Shown: positions 7,984-19,189, counted from the stretch's first letter. The stretch is DNA of 54,849 nucleotides from Sphingopyxis sp. HIX (GCF_001468285.1 NZ_LNSB01000035.1:1-54849); one strand, 5' to 3'. Notes: generated by a model from the sequence alone, not told the origin. Made by a program: numbers and translations.

Positions 7984-9414
7984 CTATCTCCGCAGGAAAG
8001 CCGGGCTGGCGAACAGCATCGCCAGACCCTGGCCCGGACTGTCGGCGCGCGCGATTGCCTCGCTCGTGCCGGGATCTAGCGCATCGGCGAGGAGCAGCGG
8101 CGCGAGGCGGCGCGCGTCGGTGCGGTCGCCGATCCGCCCCGCGATGCGGCTCGCGAGCTCGACACGCTGCATCAGCGCCGCCGATCCCGCCCAGGTCGCG
8201 ACCTTGTCGTCGTACCCCGCGGGCGATCCCGGGCGCCACACCGGTTGGCCGAGCTGGGTGAAGAGTGCGGGGATATTCTGCCGCTCGCCGAGCGCGGGAA
8301 GCCTCAGCCCGCGCATCAGCGACACCGTCCAGTCCCACGGCGACTTGAACATCGCCGGCCCTGCCTGCCACGGTTCGGTCGAAGCGACGAGCGTGCGGTA
8401 GAGCGAAGGGAGGTCGCCGCCGGTCTTGAGGAAATCCGCCGAGAGCCGCTCGACCAGCGCGGGCGGCGGATCGTCGGCGGTGAAATGGCGCGCGAGCTTG
8501 GTCGCGACATGCTTCGCGGTGGCAGGGTGGACCGCGAGGTCGCGGAGCACCGCCTCGGACTGCTTCGCGCCGGTGTCGGCGTAGCGCTTGCCGAGGATCA
8601 CCTGCTCGCCCGGCTGGTGGAGCTGCGCGATGAACACCGTCTCGCCCGGCGCTGCCCCCGCGGGCATCAGCCGCTGCCCCGCGCCGCGCCCGAGCCCCGC
8701 GACGGTGAGGCCGGTGAGCGCCTTGGCGAAGGCGGTGACGTCGGCCTGGGTGTAACCGGTGCGTACGCCGAGCGTGTGCAGCTCCAATATCTCGCGCGCG
8801 AGATTCTCGTTGAGCCCGGGGCCGGGGCGGTTCTGCCGCCGCCGGACGCGCGCCGCGACCGGGCTGTCGGGGCCGAAGCTCTGCGCCTGGTCGAGGTAGA
8901 GCAGCATCGCGGGGTGGCGCACCGCGGCGATCAGCAGGTCGGCGAATGTGCCCATGATGTTCGGGCGGATCGCCTCGAACTCGTAATTGCCGGTGAAGCC
9001 GATCACGGGGAGTTTGTCGGCCGACACCGCAAAATGATTGGCCCAGAAATGGGTAAGCCGTTCGGCAAAGGGGGTGGGCGAGGCGACGGCGGTCGTCAGA
9101 CGCGCCGCGGCCCCGTCGACATAATGGCGGCGAATCGCCGAGCGCGACAGGCGGCGGAGCTCGGGGTCCATGCCCTTCTCCTCCTCGCTCATCGCCGGTT
9201 CTGCGGCCTCGCGGCGCATCGCCTGCCGGTCCTCGCGATAGTCGATATAGGCGCCGGCGATCGCCGCGCGGCCTTCGAGCGCCGCGATCGCCGCCGGCGC
9301 CGGGTCGAACTCGGCGAGCTGGCGCATCAGCCACGCCTTGGGATCATCGATCGCCGGATCGTCCCAGCGGCGCCCGAGCCCGAAACGGTTGGCGGCAAGA
9401 TATTGGATCGCCAT
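7984..9414 (-). CDS. DUF1800 family protein
   Basis: The 476-residue product begins with the family motif AANRFGLG. It contains ERLTHFWANHFAVS near residue 117, the RPNIMGTFADLL block, and GLNENLAREILELHTLGV near residue 197. The residue after MAIQYL starts the typical DUF1800 fold, so the start at 9414 fits; GGAAAGG lies upstream as ribosome-binding site. It is the first gene of the DUF1800-DUF1501 pair. Function is unknown. No signal peptide is seen, so export might occur together with its Tat-exported partner. Confidence 0.9.
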   Translation of the reverse strand: MAIQYLAANRFGLGRRWDDPAIDDPKAWLMRQLAEFDPAPAAIAALEGRAAIAGAYIDYREDRQAMRREAAEPAMSEEEKGMDPELRRLSRSAIRRHYVDGAAARLTTAVASPTPFAERLTHFWANHFAVSADKLPVIGFTGNYEFEAIRPNIMGTFADLLIAAVRHPAMLLYLDQAQSFGPDSPVAARVRRRQNRPGPGLNENLAREILELHTLGVRTGYTQADVTAFAKALTGLTVAGLGRGAGQRLMPAGAAPGETVFIAQLHQPGEQVILGKRYADTGAKQSEAVLRDLAVHPATAKHVATKLARHFTADDPPPALVERLSADFLKTGGDLPSLYRTLVASTEPWQAGPAMFKSPWDWTVSLMRGLRLPALGERQNIPALFTQLGQPVWRPGSPAGYDDKVATWAGSAALMQRVELASRIAGRIGDRTDARRLAPLLLADALDPGTSEAIARADSPGQGLAMLFASPAFLRR

Positions 9415-9489
9415 GACTTTGCCTTTCCTGACGGAAACGCATCATCACTGCCTTTTGTCGCAAAACCGTCCCAGCGCGAACGGCTCGTC

Positions 9490-10659
9490 TCAGGCCAGCG
9501 GCTTGTCGTAGATCTGGTAGACGCGGTTGACCTTGGCCTCGATCGCCGCGGCGACGGCGTTCATGCCCTGATTGTCGTCGAGCACCCAGCCGATGTCGCC
9601 GAACTTGGTGCCGTAATCGCGCACCGCGTCGCGGCGGATGAACTCGATCATCATGAAGGCAAGCGTGCTCGCCATGCGGCTGTTCTGCAGCTTCTTGGCG
9701 ACCCCCATCAGCGGCACGCGCAGCGTCACGCTCTTGGGCTTCCGCAGCCACCAGAGCAGCCGCGCCCAGTTGAACGGCCAGAGCGAGCCGTCCATGTCGA
9801 TCAGCTGCTCGTTGATATTGGGCAGCACGATCATGAAGGCGACGGGCTCGCCGTCGAGCTCGGCGACGCGGATCAGATCCTCGAAGACGATGTCCTTCAA
9901 TTTCTTGCCGATGAAGGCGATCTCGCTGTCGGTCAGCGGGACGAAGCCCCAATTGTCCGACCAGGCGTCGTTGAGCAGCCCCATGATCAGCCGCGCCTCG
10001 GCGTCGAAATTCTTCTTGTTCACCTTGCGGATGCGGATGCGCTCATTCTTCTCGCCCGCCGCGACGATGCGGTTGACCAGCGGCGGGAAACCATCGTCGA
10101 CGCGTACGCCGTAGTTGAGGAGTTTCTTGACCGGGTTGTAGCCCGTCGCCTCGATCCAGCCGCGATAGAGCGGGCTGTTGTGCCCCATCATGATCGTCGG
10201 GACATCGTCGAAGCCCTCGATCAAGAGGCCGGGTTCGTCCCAGATCGAAATCGACAGCGGGCCGAGCGCGCGCGTCATGCCCTGGCCGCGCAGCCAGTCC
10301 TCGGCGGTGACGAGCAAGGCGCGCGTGACCTCGCCATCCTCGGCCTCGAGCATGCCCCAATTGCCCGTGCCGGAGCCCATGCCCTGCGCGGCGGGCTGCT
10401 CGAGCGCGAGCGTGTCGATATGCGCCGAGATGCGCCCGACCGTCCGGCCGTCGCGGCGCGCGGTGAAGAGCTGGGCCTTGCCATGTTCGTACCAGGGATT
10501 CTTGCCCGGGGTCAGCAGGTCGTAGACTTCGTTCCGGAGCGGCGGCACCCACGCCGGATCGCCGCGGTTGAGGCGATAGGCAAGCTCGACGAATTCGCGC
10601 TTGTCGGCCTTGGTCTTGACGGGGTGGATAGTGACGGGGCCCTGTTGATGTGCGGCCAT
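9490..10659 (-). CDS. GNAT-fold N-acyltransferase, candidate bacterial ceramide synthase
   Basis: The 389-residue product is of a GNAT-superfamily group common in sphingolipid-making alphaproteobacteria. Recognisable blocks are NRGDPAWVPPLRNEVYDLL near residue 32, the GPLSISIWDEPGLLIEG block near residue 130 and GWVLDDNQGMNAVA near residue 365. From memory, the Caulobacter ceramide synthase belongs to this kind of GNAT protein. The assignment is inference, supported by serine palmitoyltransferase elsewhere in the window and by a divergent fatty acid desaturase next door. An AGGAAA ribosome-binding site precedes ATG 10659. It could instead acylate another amine. Confidence 0.6.
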   Translation of the reverse strand: MAAHQQGPVTIHPVKTKADKREFVELAYRLNRGDPAWVPPLRNEVYDLLTPGKNPWYEHGKAQLFTARRDGRTVGRISAHIDTLALEQPAAQGMGSGTGNWGMLEAEDGEVTRALLVTAEDWLRGQGMTRALGPLSISIWDEPGLLIEGFDDVPTIMMGHNSPLYRGWIEATGYNPVKKLLNYGVRVDDGFPPLVNRIVAAGEKNERIRIRKVNKKNFDAEARLIMGLLNDAWSDNWGFVPLTDSEIAFIGKKLKDIVFEDLIRVAELDGEPVAFMIVLPNINEQLIDMDGSLWPFNWARLLWWLRKPKSVTLRVPLMGVAKKLQNSRMASTLAFMMIEFIRRDAVRDYGTKFGDIGWVLDDNQGMNAVAAAIEAKVNRVYQIYDKPLA

Positions 10660-10778
10660 GGGTGGTTTCCTGGTTTCGGTTTCTTATATGGAATGGCGAG
10701 GCATTAGGGCATAGCTGTGGCGCTGGCGACCCGCATTCGGCCATTTTGCTGCCACGAAATTCTGGTTTGTAAGTGCTT

Positions 10779-11915
10779 ATGACGACGATCAATCCCCCCG
10801 CCGATCGGATCGCGACCCCCTTCGTGTCCGGCGCGGCCAAGACGCCCCCGTCGGCGGATGCCGACAAGAGTCGGAAATCGGCCATTGCGGACGACAAGGC
10901 GATGCTGCGCGCGGCGTCGGAGCTGACGCGCGACCTCGTCAATCCCAGCGCGCGCGTCTACTGGACCGATTTCCTGGGTTCGGCGCTGCTCGGCTATGCC
11001 GGCGTCGCGGGGGCGATCCTCGCGCCGACGGTGCCGTGGATGCTCGCCGCGGCGCTGGTCGCGGTGCTCGCGCTCTACCGCGCGGGCAGCTTCATCCACG
11101 AGCTCACGCATATCCGCAAAAATGCGCTGCCGGGCTTCCGCCTCGCGTGGAACGCCTTGATCGGCGTGCCGATGCTGATCCCGTCCTTCCTCTACGAAGG
11201 CATCCACAGCCTGCACCACAACCGCACCAAATATGGCACGGTCGAGGACCCCGAATATCTGCCGCTCGCGCTGATGAAGCCGTGGACGGTGCCGCTGTTC
11301 GTGGTCGTCGCGGCGATCGCGCCGGTGGCGCTGCTGTTCCGCTTTGCGGTGCTGACGCCCTTGTCCTTCCTCATTCCGCCGCTGCGCAAGCTGGTCATGG
11401 AGCGCTATTCGGGGCTGATCATCAACCCGCTGTTCCGCCGTCGCCCGCCCGAGGGCGAGTTCCGCCGCATATGGGCGTGGCAGGAGGGCGGCGCCTGGGC
11501 CTGGTCGACCCTGCTGATCGCCGCGGGCGTCTTCGGCTGGGTGCCGCTGCGCGCGCTGCTGATCTTCGGCGCGATCGCTTCGGCCAGCCTGGTGTTCAAC
11601 CAGATTCGCACGCTCGTCGCGCATCTGTGGGAAAATGACGGCGGCGAGCTGACCGTCACCGCGCAGTTCCTCGACAGCGTCAATGTGCCGCCGCCGGGGC
11701 TGCTGCCCGAGCTGTGGGCGCCGGTGGGCCTGCGCTATCATGCGTTGCATCACCTGCTGCCGGGCGTGCCCTATCACGCGCTCGCCGAGGCGCATCGCCG
11801 CCTGAAGGGCGCGCTGCCGGTCGATTCGCAATATCATGGCGCGAATTACGACGGGCTGCCGGGGCTGGTCGTGCGGCTGGTCCAGGGCTCGGCGCGCGGC
11901 GGGGCCGCGGTCTGA
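10779..11915 (+). CDS. Membrane fatty acid desaturase family protein
   Basis: The 378-residue product has three histidine clusters of membrane di-iron desaturases: HELTH near residue 107, HSLHHN near residue 145 and HALHH near residue 321. Several hydrophobic segments lie between them. It would introduce a double bond or hydroxyl into a membrane lipid acyl chain. ATG 10779 is chosen; GTG 10773 two codons upstream is possible. The first 45 residues are polar, an N-terminal cytoplasmic extension. It is divergent from the GNAT acyltransferase gene with a 119-bp shared upstream region, so the two may be co-regulated. Confidence 0.88.
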   Translation: MTTINPPADRIATPFVSGAAKTPPSADADKSRKSAIADDKAMLRAASELTRDLVNPSARVYWTDFLGSALLGYAGVAGAILAPTVPWMLAAALVAVLALYRAGSFIHELTHIRKNALPGFRLAWNALIGVPMLIPSFLYEGIHSLHHNRTKYGTVEDPEYLPLALMKPWTVPLFVVVAAIAPVALLFRFAVLTPLSFLIPPLRKLVMERYSGLIINPLFRRRPPEGEFRRIWAWQEGGAWAWSTLLIAAGVFGWVPLRALLIFGAIASASLVFNQIRTLVAHLWENDGGELTVTAQFLDSVNVPPPGLLPELWAPVGLRYHALHHLLPGVPYHALAEAHRRLKGALPVDSQYHGANYDGLPGLVVRLVQGSARGGAAV

Positions 11916-11947
11916 TCAAATGACCGCTCCCGCCCGAAACCCGCCAA

Positions 11948-12916
11948 TCACCGCCAGGGACGGATGACCATATCGGGCGAATAATAAGTCAGATATTGCG
12001 CGAGCCGCGGCTTGTCCGACCGGTTGGGGCTCGCCGCGTGGGGCAGATCCTGCCGCCAGATGATCAGGTCGCCCGCCTTGCCCGCGACATGCTTCACCTC
12101 GGCCGACAGATCGGCCTCGCGCGGGTTGGCGCCGTTCAGCCCGGCGAGCCAGTCGTCGACGCGCTTGTGGAAGCCGGGGACGCAGCGGAAGGCGCCCTGA
12201 TCCTCCGCGGTATCCGACAGATAGAGCACCGCCTGCGTCGCGAACGGAATCGGCTGGACGAGGCTGGCGTCCCAGTGGATGTCCGAGCCGGCGAAGGGCC
12301 GGTCGGGGCGCACGGGCGGGTTGAAGCCGATCCGGTCGATCGTCACCCACAGATTCTCGCTGCCCCATAGTTGCGCGAACGCTTTATGCACGCGCGGGCT
12401 GCGGCGTGCGGCTTCGAGCGCGGGGCTCTGGAAATGCGGGACCATGATGCCGTTGGTCTTGGCGGTGAACCAGCTTTCGGGCTCGTCAGGGGAGGCCTCG
12501 GTCACCTGCCACAGTAGCGCTTTCACCGCCTCGATTTCGTCCGCCGAGATCGCATCGGGCAGGATGACATAGCCATGCTCGTCCCAATGGGCGAGCGCGT
12601 CGGCGCCCAGCACATCGTCCATCGCGGCGATTGCGTCGAGCTGCGCTTGCGCATCCCCGCCCGGCTCCATGTCATAGAGCCAGGCGTGATAACGATCGAC
12701 GAGGCGCGGGTCGGGCGGGCCCGCAGTGTCGAGAATCCACTGCACGAAGCCCGCAAAATCGGGCTTTACCAGATAGAGCTGCTCGAACACCTGCTGGTTG
12801 CCGAGACCCAGCGTGTCGAGCAGCAATTTACCGACCATCTCGTCGAGCGGCGGGCCGTTGCCCGTATGCGACGCCCAGAATTCCTCGAGACAGGCGATTT
12901 CGAGCGGTTCGGACAT
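11948..12916 (-). CDS. Phytanoyl-CoA dioxygenase (PhyH) family protein
   Basis: This encodes a 322-residue Fe(II)/2-oxoglutarate-dependent dioxygenase. The metal-binding HxD is in GSDIHWDASLV near residue 215, and the distal His is in LPHAASPNRSDKPR near residue 292, whose Arg would bind 2-oxoglutarate. The first 100 residues are an extra acidic, helical region before the core. The gene starts only 11 bp after metH, with GAAGG as ribosome-binding site, so it is probably the last gene of the methionine operon. Its substrate is unknown, and the link to methionine metabolism is positional only. Confidence 0.88.
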   Translation of the reverse strand: MSEPLEIACLEEFWASHTGNGPPLDEMVGKLLLDTLGLGNQQVFEQLYLVKPDFAGFVQWILDTAGPPDPRLVDRYHAWLYDMEPGGDAQAQLDAIAAMDDVLGADALAHWDEHGYVILPDAISADEIEAVKALLWQVTEASPDEPESWFTAKTNGIMVPHFQSPALEAARRSPRVHKAFAQLWGSENLWVTIDRIGFNPPVRPDRPFAGSDIHWDASLVQPIPFATQAVLYLSDTAEDQGAFRCVPGFHKRVDDWLAGLNGANPREADLSAEVKHVAGKAGDLIIWRQDLPHAASPNRSDKPRLAQYLTYYSPDMVIRPWR

Positions 12917-12927
12917 GAGGGCCTTCG

Positions 12928-15549
<2,622 letters not shown>

Positions 15550-15556
15550 TATAATT

Positions 15557-15637
15557 CCGTTCGTTTCGAGCGAAGTCGAGAAACGTCTACGCGACGCCGG
15601 CCCCTGAACGTGTCTCGACTTCGCTCGACACGAACGG
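15557..15637. repeat. 81-bp inverted-repeat element inside the met operon
   Basis: Arms 15557-15585 and 15609-15637 are 29 bp each and match at 27 of 29 positions as an inverted repeat. The core TCGAGCGAAGTCGAGA is a repeat I know to be abundant between genes in Sphingomonas and Sphingopyxis. It sits between the two metH parts, immediately before the GTG of the second part, and would form a long mRNA hairpin there. Confidence 0.85.
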
Positions 15638-15648
15638 ATATCGGGGCG

Positions 15649-16698
15649 TTACGCCGCCATCGTGAAGGGCTCCAGCCCCGCCAGCCTTGTCCGTACCGGC
15701 ACCTCGGGCAGCGCGCGCGCGGGCAGGCCTTCGACCGCCTTGGCGATCGCCGCGATATGCGCGGGGGTCGAGCCGCAGCAGCCGCCGAGGATGTTGACCT
15801 GCGCGTGCTCGGCCCATTCGCCGACCAGCCCCGCGGTGGTGTCGGGCAACTCGTCATATTCGCCGAGCTCGTTGGGCAGCCCCGCATTGGGATAGACCAT
15901 GATCAGCGTGTCGGCGATCTCGCTGAGCGTCTTGACGTGCGGGCGGAGCTGCGTCGCGCCGAAGGAGCAGTTGAGCCCGATCGTCAGCGGCCGCGCGTGA
16001 CGCACCGCGTGCCAGAAGGCCTCGACCGTATGCCCCGACAGGTTCCGGCCCGACAGGTCGGTCAGCGTCATCGACAGCATGATCGGCAGGTCGCGGCCGA
16101 GCGCGTCGCCCGCCTCGATCGCGGCCATGATCCCCGCCTTGGCATTGAGCGTGTCGAAGATCGTCTCGATCAGGATGAAGTCCACCCCGCCCTCGACCAG
16201 CGCGTCGATCTGCTCGCGATAGATCTCTTTCAGATAGTCGAAGTCGATCTCGCGAAAGCCGGGGTCGTTGACGTCGGGCGACAGCGAAAGTGTCTTGTTG
16301 GTCGGGCCGATCGCGCCGGCGACGAAGCGCGGGCGGCCATCCTGCGCCTGGAACTCGTCGGCGATGCGCCGCGCCAGCTTCGCGCTTTCGACATTGATGT
16401 CGCGCACCAGATGTTCGGCGCCATAATCGGCCTGGCTGATCCGGTTCGCGCTGAAGGTGTTGGTCTCGGCGATGTCCGCCCCCGCCTCGAAATAGGCGCG
16501 ATGGATGCTTTCGGGCACGTGCGGAGCGGTCAGCGCCAAGATGTCGTTATTGCCCTTCTGGTCGTGCGACAGCCCCAGCGTGCCGGCATAATCGGCCTCG
16601 GACAATTTCCAGTTCTGGATCTCGGTCCCGAACGCGCCGTCGGTGATCAGGATGCGCTCCTTCGCGGCGGCGAGCAGGGCTTCACGGGCAGTCGTCAT
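15649..16698 (-). CDS. metH: Homocysteine S-methyltransferase module of methionine synthase
   Basis: The 349-residue product corresponds to the N-terminal homocysteine-binding module of MetH. It opens with ERILITDGAFGTEIQ and contains the zinc ligands in GLNCSFG (near residue 240) and GGCCGSTPAHI (near residue 310). It acts with the B12-containing protein encoded downstream to transfer a methyl group to homocysteine. ATG 16698 overlaps the metF stop (ATGA), so the two are translationally coupled. The split is not a frameshift: each part has its own start and a complete domain set. Confidence 0.93.
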   Translation of the reverse strand: MTTAREALLAAAKERILITDGAFGTEIQNWKLSEADYAGTLGLSHDQKGNNDILALTAPHVPESIHRAYFEAGADIAETNTFSANRISQADYGAEHLVRDINVESAKLARRIADEFQAQDGRPRFVAGAIGPTNKTLSLSPDVNDPGFREIDFDYLKEIYREQIDALVEGGVDFILIETIFDTLNAKAGIMAAIEAGDALGRDLPIMLSMTLTDLSGRNLSGHTVEAFWHAVRHARPLTIGLNCSFGATQLRPHVKTLSEIADTLIMVYPNAGLPNELGEYDELPDTTAGLVGEWAEHAQVNILGGCCGSTPAHIAAIAKAVEGLPARALPEVPVRTRLAGLEPFTMAA

Positions 16699-17636
16699 GC
16701 GGCTTTCTCCGTCGCGGGCGCCGCCGGGCGGACGCCCAGCATATGGCAGATCGCATAGCTGAGTTCGGCGCGGTTGAGCGTGTAGAAATGGAAGTCGCGT
16801 ACCCCGCCCGCGTACAGCCGGCGGCAGAGTTCGGCGGCGGTGGTCGCGGCGACGAGCTGTCGCGCGGCGGGCAGGTCGTCGAGCCCGTCGAAGAGTTGCG
16901 CGAGCCAGCGCGGAACGTCGGTGCCGCACATCGCCGACATGCGGGTGATCGCGCCGAAATTGCTGACCGGCATGATGCCAGGCAAAATGGGTGCGCTGAT
17001 CCCCGCCGCCGCCGCGGCATCGCGGAAGCGGAAGAAGGTGTCGGGTTCGAAGAAGAATTGCGACACCGCGCGCGTCGCCCCGGCGTCGAGCTTGCGCTTG
17101 AGATTGTCGATGTCGGCCGCGGCGCTCAGCGCCTCGGGATGCGTTTCGGGATTGGCGGCGACCGAGATTTCGAAGGGCGCGATCTCGAGCAGCCCCGACA
17201 CCAGTTCGGCGGCGCAGCTATAGCCATCGGGCCGCGCCTGGAATGTCTCGCCCTGCACCGGCGGATCCCCGCGCAGCGCGACGATGTGGCGCACCCCCGC
17301 ATCCCAATAGGCCTGCGCGACCTCGGCGATCTCGTCGCGGCTCGCATCGACGCAGGTCAGATGCGCCGCGGCGGGGATGCTCGTTTCCTGGACGATGCGC
17401 GCGACGGTCGCGTGGGTGCGTTCGCGCGTCGAGCCGCCGGCGCCATAGGTCACGGAGACGAAGTTGGGGCCGAGCGGTTCGAGCGTACGGATCGATTCCC
17501 ACAAGGTCTCGCCCATCTTTTCGGTCTTGGGCGGAAAAAATTCGAAGCTGATGCCGATGTCGCCGGCGAGCCCCGCGAACAGCGGCGATGCGGCGGCGCG
17601 GCGCGCCTCCGATTGCGAGGGAAGGGGAGTCGTCAT
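16695..17636 (-). CDS. metF: Methylenetetrahydrofolate reductase
   Basis: The 313-residue product reduces 5,10-methylene-THF to 5-methyl-THF, the methyl donor for the adjacent methionine synthase. Visible motifs are ISFEFFPPKTEKM near residue 29, SVTYGAGGSTRERT near residue 62, LTCVDASRDEI, IVALRGDPP and AVSQFFFEPDTF. It forms the usual FAD-binding TIM barrel. ATG 17636 overlaps the stop of the ArsR-methyltransferase gene (ATGA) and its own stop overlaps the next start, so three consecutive genes are coupled. Confidence 0.96.
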   Translation of the reverse strand: MTTPLPSQSEARRAAASPLFAGLAGDIGISFEFFPPKTEKMGETLWESIRTLEPLGPNFVSVTYGAGGSTRERTHATVARIVQETSIPAAAHLTCVDASRDEIAEVAQAYWDAGVRHIVALRGDPPVQGETFQARPDGYSCAAELVSGLLEIAPFEISVAANPETHPEALSAAADIDNLKRKLDAGATRAVSQFFFEPDTFFRFRDAAAAAGISAPILPGIMPVSNFGAITRMSAMCGTDVPRWLAQLFDGLDDLPAARQLVAATTAAELCRRLYAGGVRDFHFYTLNRAELSYAICHMLGVRPAAPATEKAA

Positions 17637-18619
17637 GCCGCAAGCCTTTTGCGTTGCCCGTCCTCACGGATGGGGGATTGATCTTCGTCGCTGCGGCGGC
17701 GGCCGAGCCAGAGCTTGACCGCGAGGTCGCCGCCTTCGAGCGTCTGCGCCGTTTCGAGCACCATGCCCGCCGAGGCGAACCAGCCGCGGATCTGCGCGTC
17801 CGAGAAACCGAGGCGCGCGTGCGCCGCAACGGTGCGCATTTCCTCATCCTCGTGCGGCGCAAAATCGACGATCAAGAGGTGCCCGCCGCCGCGCAGCACG
17901 CGGCTCGCCTCGGCGATAACCCGGTCGGGTTCGTGCGCGAAGTGCAGCGCCTGATGGATCACGATGCTGTCGATCGTCGCATCGGCGAGCGGCAGGTTCA
18001 GGAAATCGCCCTGCACCAGGTCGATCGGCACCGGCTGGTCGGCAAGCTTGGCGCGCGCGATACGCAGCATTTCGGGGCTGCGGTCGAGCGCGGTGATGCG
18101 GCGCACGGTCGGCGCAAAAATCTCCGCCATGCGGCCCGTGCCCGTGCCGATGTCAAGCAGATGGCCGAGCCGGCGATTGTGCATCAGCGCGAGCATCGCC
18201 GCCTCGACCTCGCTCTCGGCGACGTGGCGCGATCGGATCGCGTCCCATTCGGCGGCGTGGTCGGCGAAATAGCGCTCGGCGACGGCGGCGCGATCGGCGC
18301 GGATGGCGGCGAGCCGCTGCGCATCGTAGCCGACGATCAAGGCTTCGCGCGGCGAGAAGGGCCATTCTTCGGCCCGCGCCAGGATCTGGCCGACGGGACC
18401 GCCTTCGGCGATGCGCAGGAACACCCAGCTGCCCTCCCGCCGCCGTTCGATGATCCCGGCGTCGGCGAGGATGCGGACGTGGCGCGACACGCGCGGCTGG
18501 CTTTGTTCGAGCACGACCGCGAGTTCGCCGATCGCCAGCTCCATCTCGCGCAGCAGGGCGACGACTCGCAGGCGGGTCGGGTCGGCCAGCGCACGGAAAA
18601 TGTCGAGCAACTCGGTCAT
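17633..18619 (-). CDS. ArsR-family regulator fused to a SAM-dependent methyltransferase
   Basis: The 328-residue fusion protein has an ArsR winged helix at about residues 1-80 (FRALADPTRLRVVALL, then SQPRVSRHVRILADAGII as recognition region). A class I methyltransferase follows from about 130, with the SAM loop LLDIGTGTGRM around Asp156. It lacks obvious arsenic-binding cysteines. As first gene of the metF-metH operon, under a promoter containing a perfect palindrome, it is probably an autoregulator that senses SAM or SAH through its methyltransferase domain. The sensing role is inference. Similar ArsR-methyltransferase fusions beside metF occur in other alphaproteobacteria. Confidence 0.88.
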   Translation of the reverse strand: MTELLDIFRALADPTRLRVVALLREMELAIGELAVVLEQSQPRVSRHVRILADAGIIERRREGSWVFLRIAEGGPVGQILARAEEWPFSPREALIVGYDAQRLAAIRADRAAVAERYFADHAAEWDAIRSRHVAESEVEAAMLALMHNRRLGHLLDIGTGTGRMAEIFAPTVRRITALDRSPEMLRIARAKLADQPVPIDLVQGDFLNLPLADATIDSIVIHQALHFAHEPDRVIAEASRVLRGGGHLLIVDFAPHEDEEMRTVAAHARLGFSDAQIRGWFASAGMVLETAQTLEGGDLAVKLWLGRRRSDEDQSPIREDGQRKRLAA

Positions 18620-18626
18620 GATGGGA

Positions 18627-18655
18627 CATATAAAGATTTCTTTATATCCAGTCAA
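18627..18655 (-). promoter_or_regulatory. Promoter with overlapping palindromic operator for the methionine operon
   Basis: Read on the minus strand: -35 TTGACT (18655-18650), a 17-bp spacer, and -10 TATATG (18632-18627). A perfect 9-2-9 palindrome, ATATAAAGA-TT-TCTTTATAT, covers 18628-18647, so a bound dimer would block the polymerase. Only 7 bp separate the -10 box from ATG 18619, so the transcript may be leaderless. The likely binder is the ArsR-type protein encoded first in the operon. Confidence 0.75.
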
Positions 18656-18728
18656 CCGGACCGCGCGCCGCTTTTTCGACACCTTTCGCCCAGATGAACG
18701 AGCGCCTCGTCGCAATTGCGGCCGGACG

Positions 18729-18758
18729 CGCAAAAACCCCGTTGCGCGGCTTTTTGCG
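18729..18758. terminator. Hairpin with A/T-flanked arms, possible terminator
   Basis: CGCAAAAA at 18729-18736 pairs with TTTTTGCG at 18751-18758, enclosing a short GC-rich stem. It lies between the divergent met operon and lipoprotein gene. The A and T runs would fit a bidirectional intrinsic terminator, but no gene obviously ends here. Low certainty. Confidence 0.35.
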
Positions 18759-18842
18759 AAACGGTAGCGGTAAGGGCGGTTGGCAATTCGCCGGATTATC
18801 CGGAATGCTACCGATCAGTTCAATCGAGAGGGGTATTCCCAC

Positions 18843-19157
18843 ATGAAAAAGACCATCACTCTGTCGCTCGTCCTCGCCGCCTCGCTGGGCCTCGCCGCTT
18901 GCGGCGAAAAGAAGGCCGACGAAGCCGCGACCACCGAAGCGACCGCTGAGCCCGAAGCCGCTGCCGACGGCGCGATGGACGCCGCTGCCGGCGCCGCCGA
19001 CGCTGCCGCCACCGCGACCGACGCCGCTGCCGGCGCCGCCGACGCTGCTGCCGCTGGCGACACCGCTGCCGCGACCGACAAGGCGACCGAAGCTGCCGAC
19101 GCTGCCAAGGCTGCCGCCGGCGAAGCCAAGACCGCCGTCGAAGAAGCCAAGAAGTAA
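18843..19157 (+). CDS. Alanine-rich small lipoprotein
   Basis: The 104-residue product has a lipoprotein signal, MKKTITLSLVLAASLGLAAC, whose LAAC lipobox gives a mature N-terminal Cys20. The mature chain is almost all Ala, Asp, Glu, Thr and Lys in heptad-like AADAA repeats, likely a long helix similar to Lpp-type or stress-linked helical lipoproteins. GAGAGGGG at about 18826-18833 is the ribosome-binding site. A perfect palindrome CCGGAT-T-ATCCGG lies upstream at 18791-18803. A strong terminator follows. The next gene is a paralogue. Function is unknown. Confidence 0.82.
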   Translation: MKKTITLSLVLAASLGLAACGEKKADEAATTEATAEPEAAADGAMDAAAGAADAAATATDAAAGAADAAAAGDTAAATDKATEAADAAKAAAGEAKTAVEEAKK

Positions 19158-19189
19158 GCTTCTTCCCGGCTTCCGGCCGGAGGAAAAAG

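Noticed and set aside
8245..10707. An 820-codon open frame on the plus strand
   Set aside because: It runs antisense to the DUF1800 and GNAT genes and has the same Arg/Asp/His-rich composition. The minus-strand genes carry clear family motifs.
15550..18842. Cobalamin, SAM or SAH riboswitch for the met operon
   Set aside because: The operon appears leaderless, and the gap before metH is a genomic repeat. No riboswitch consensus was seen.
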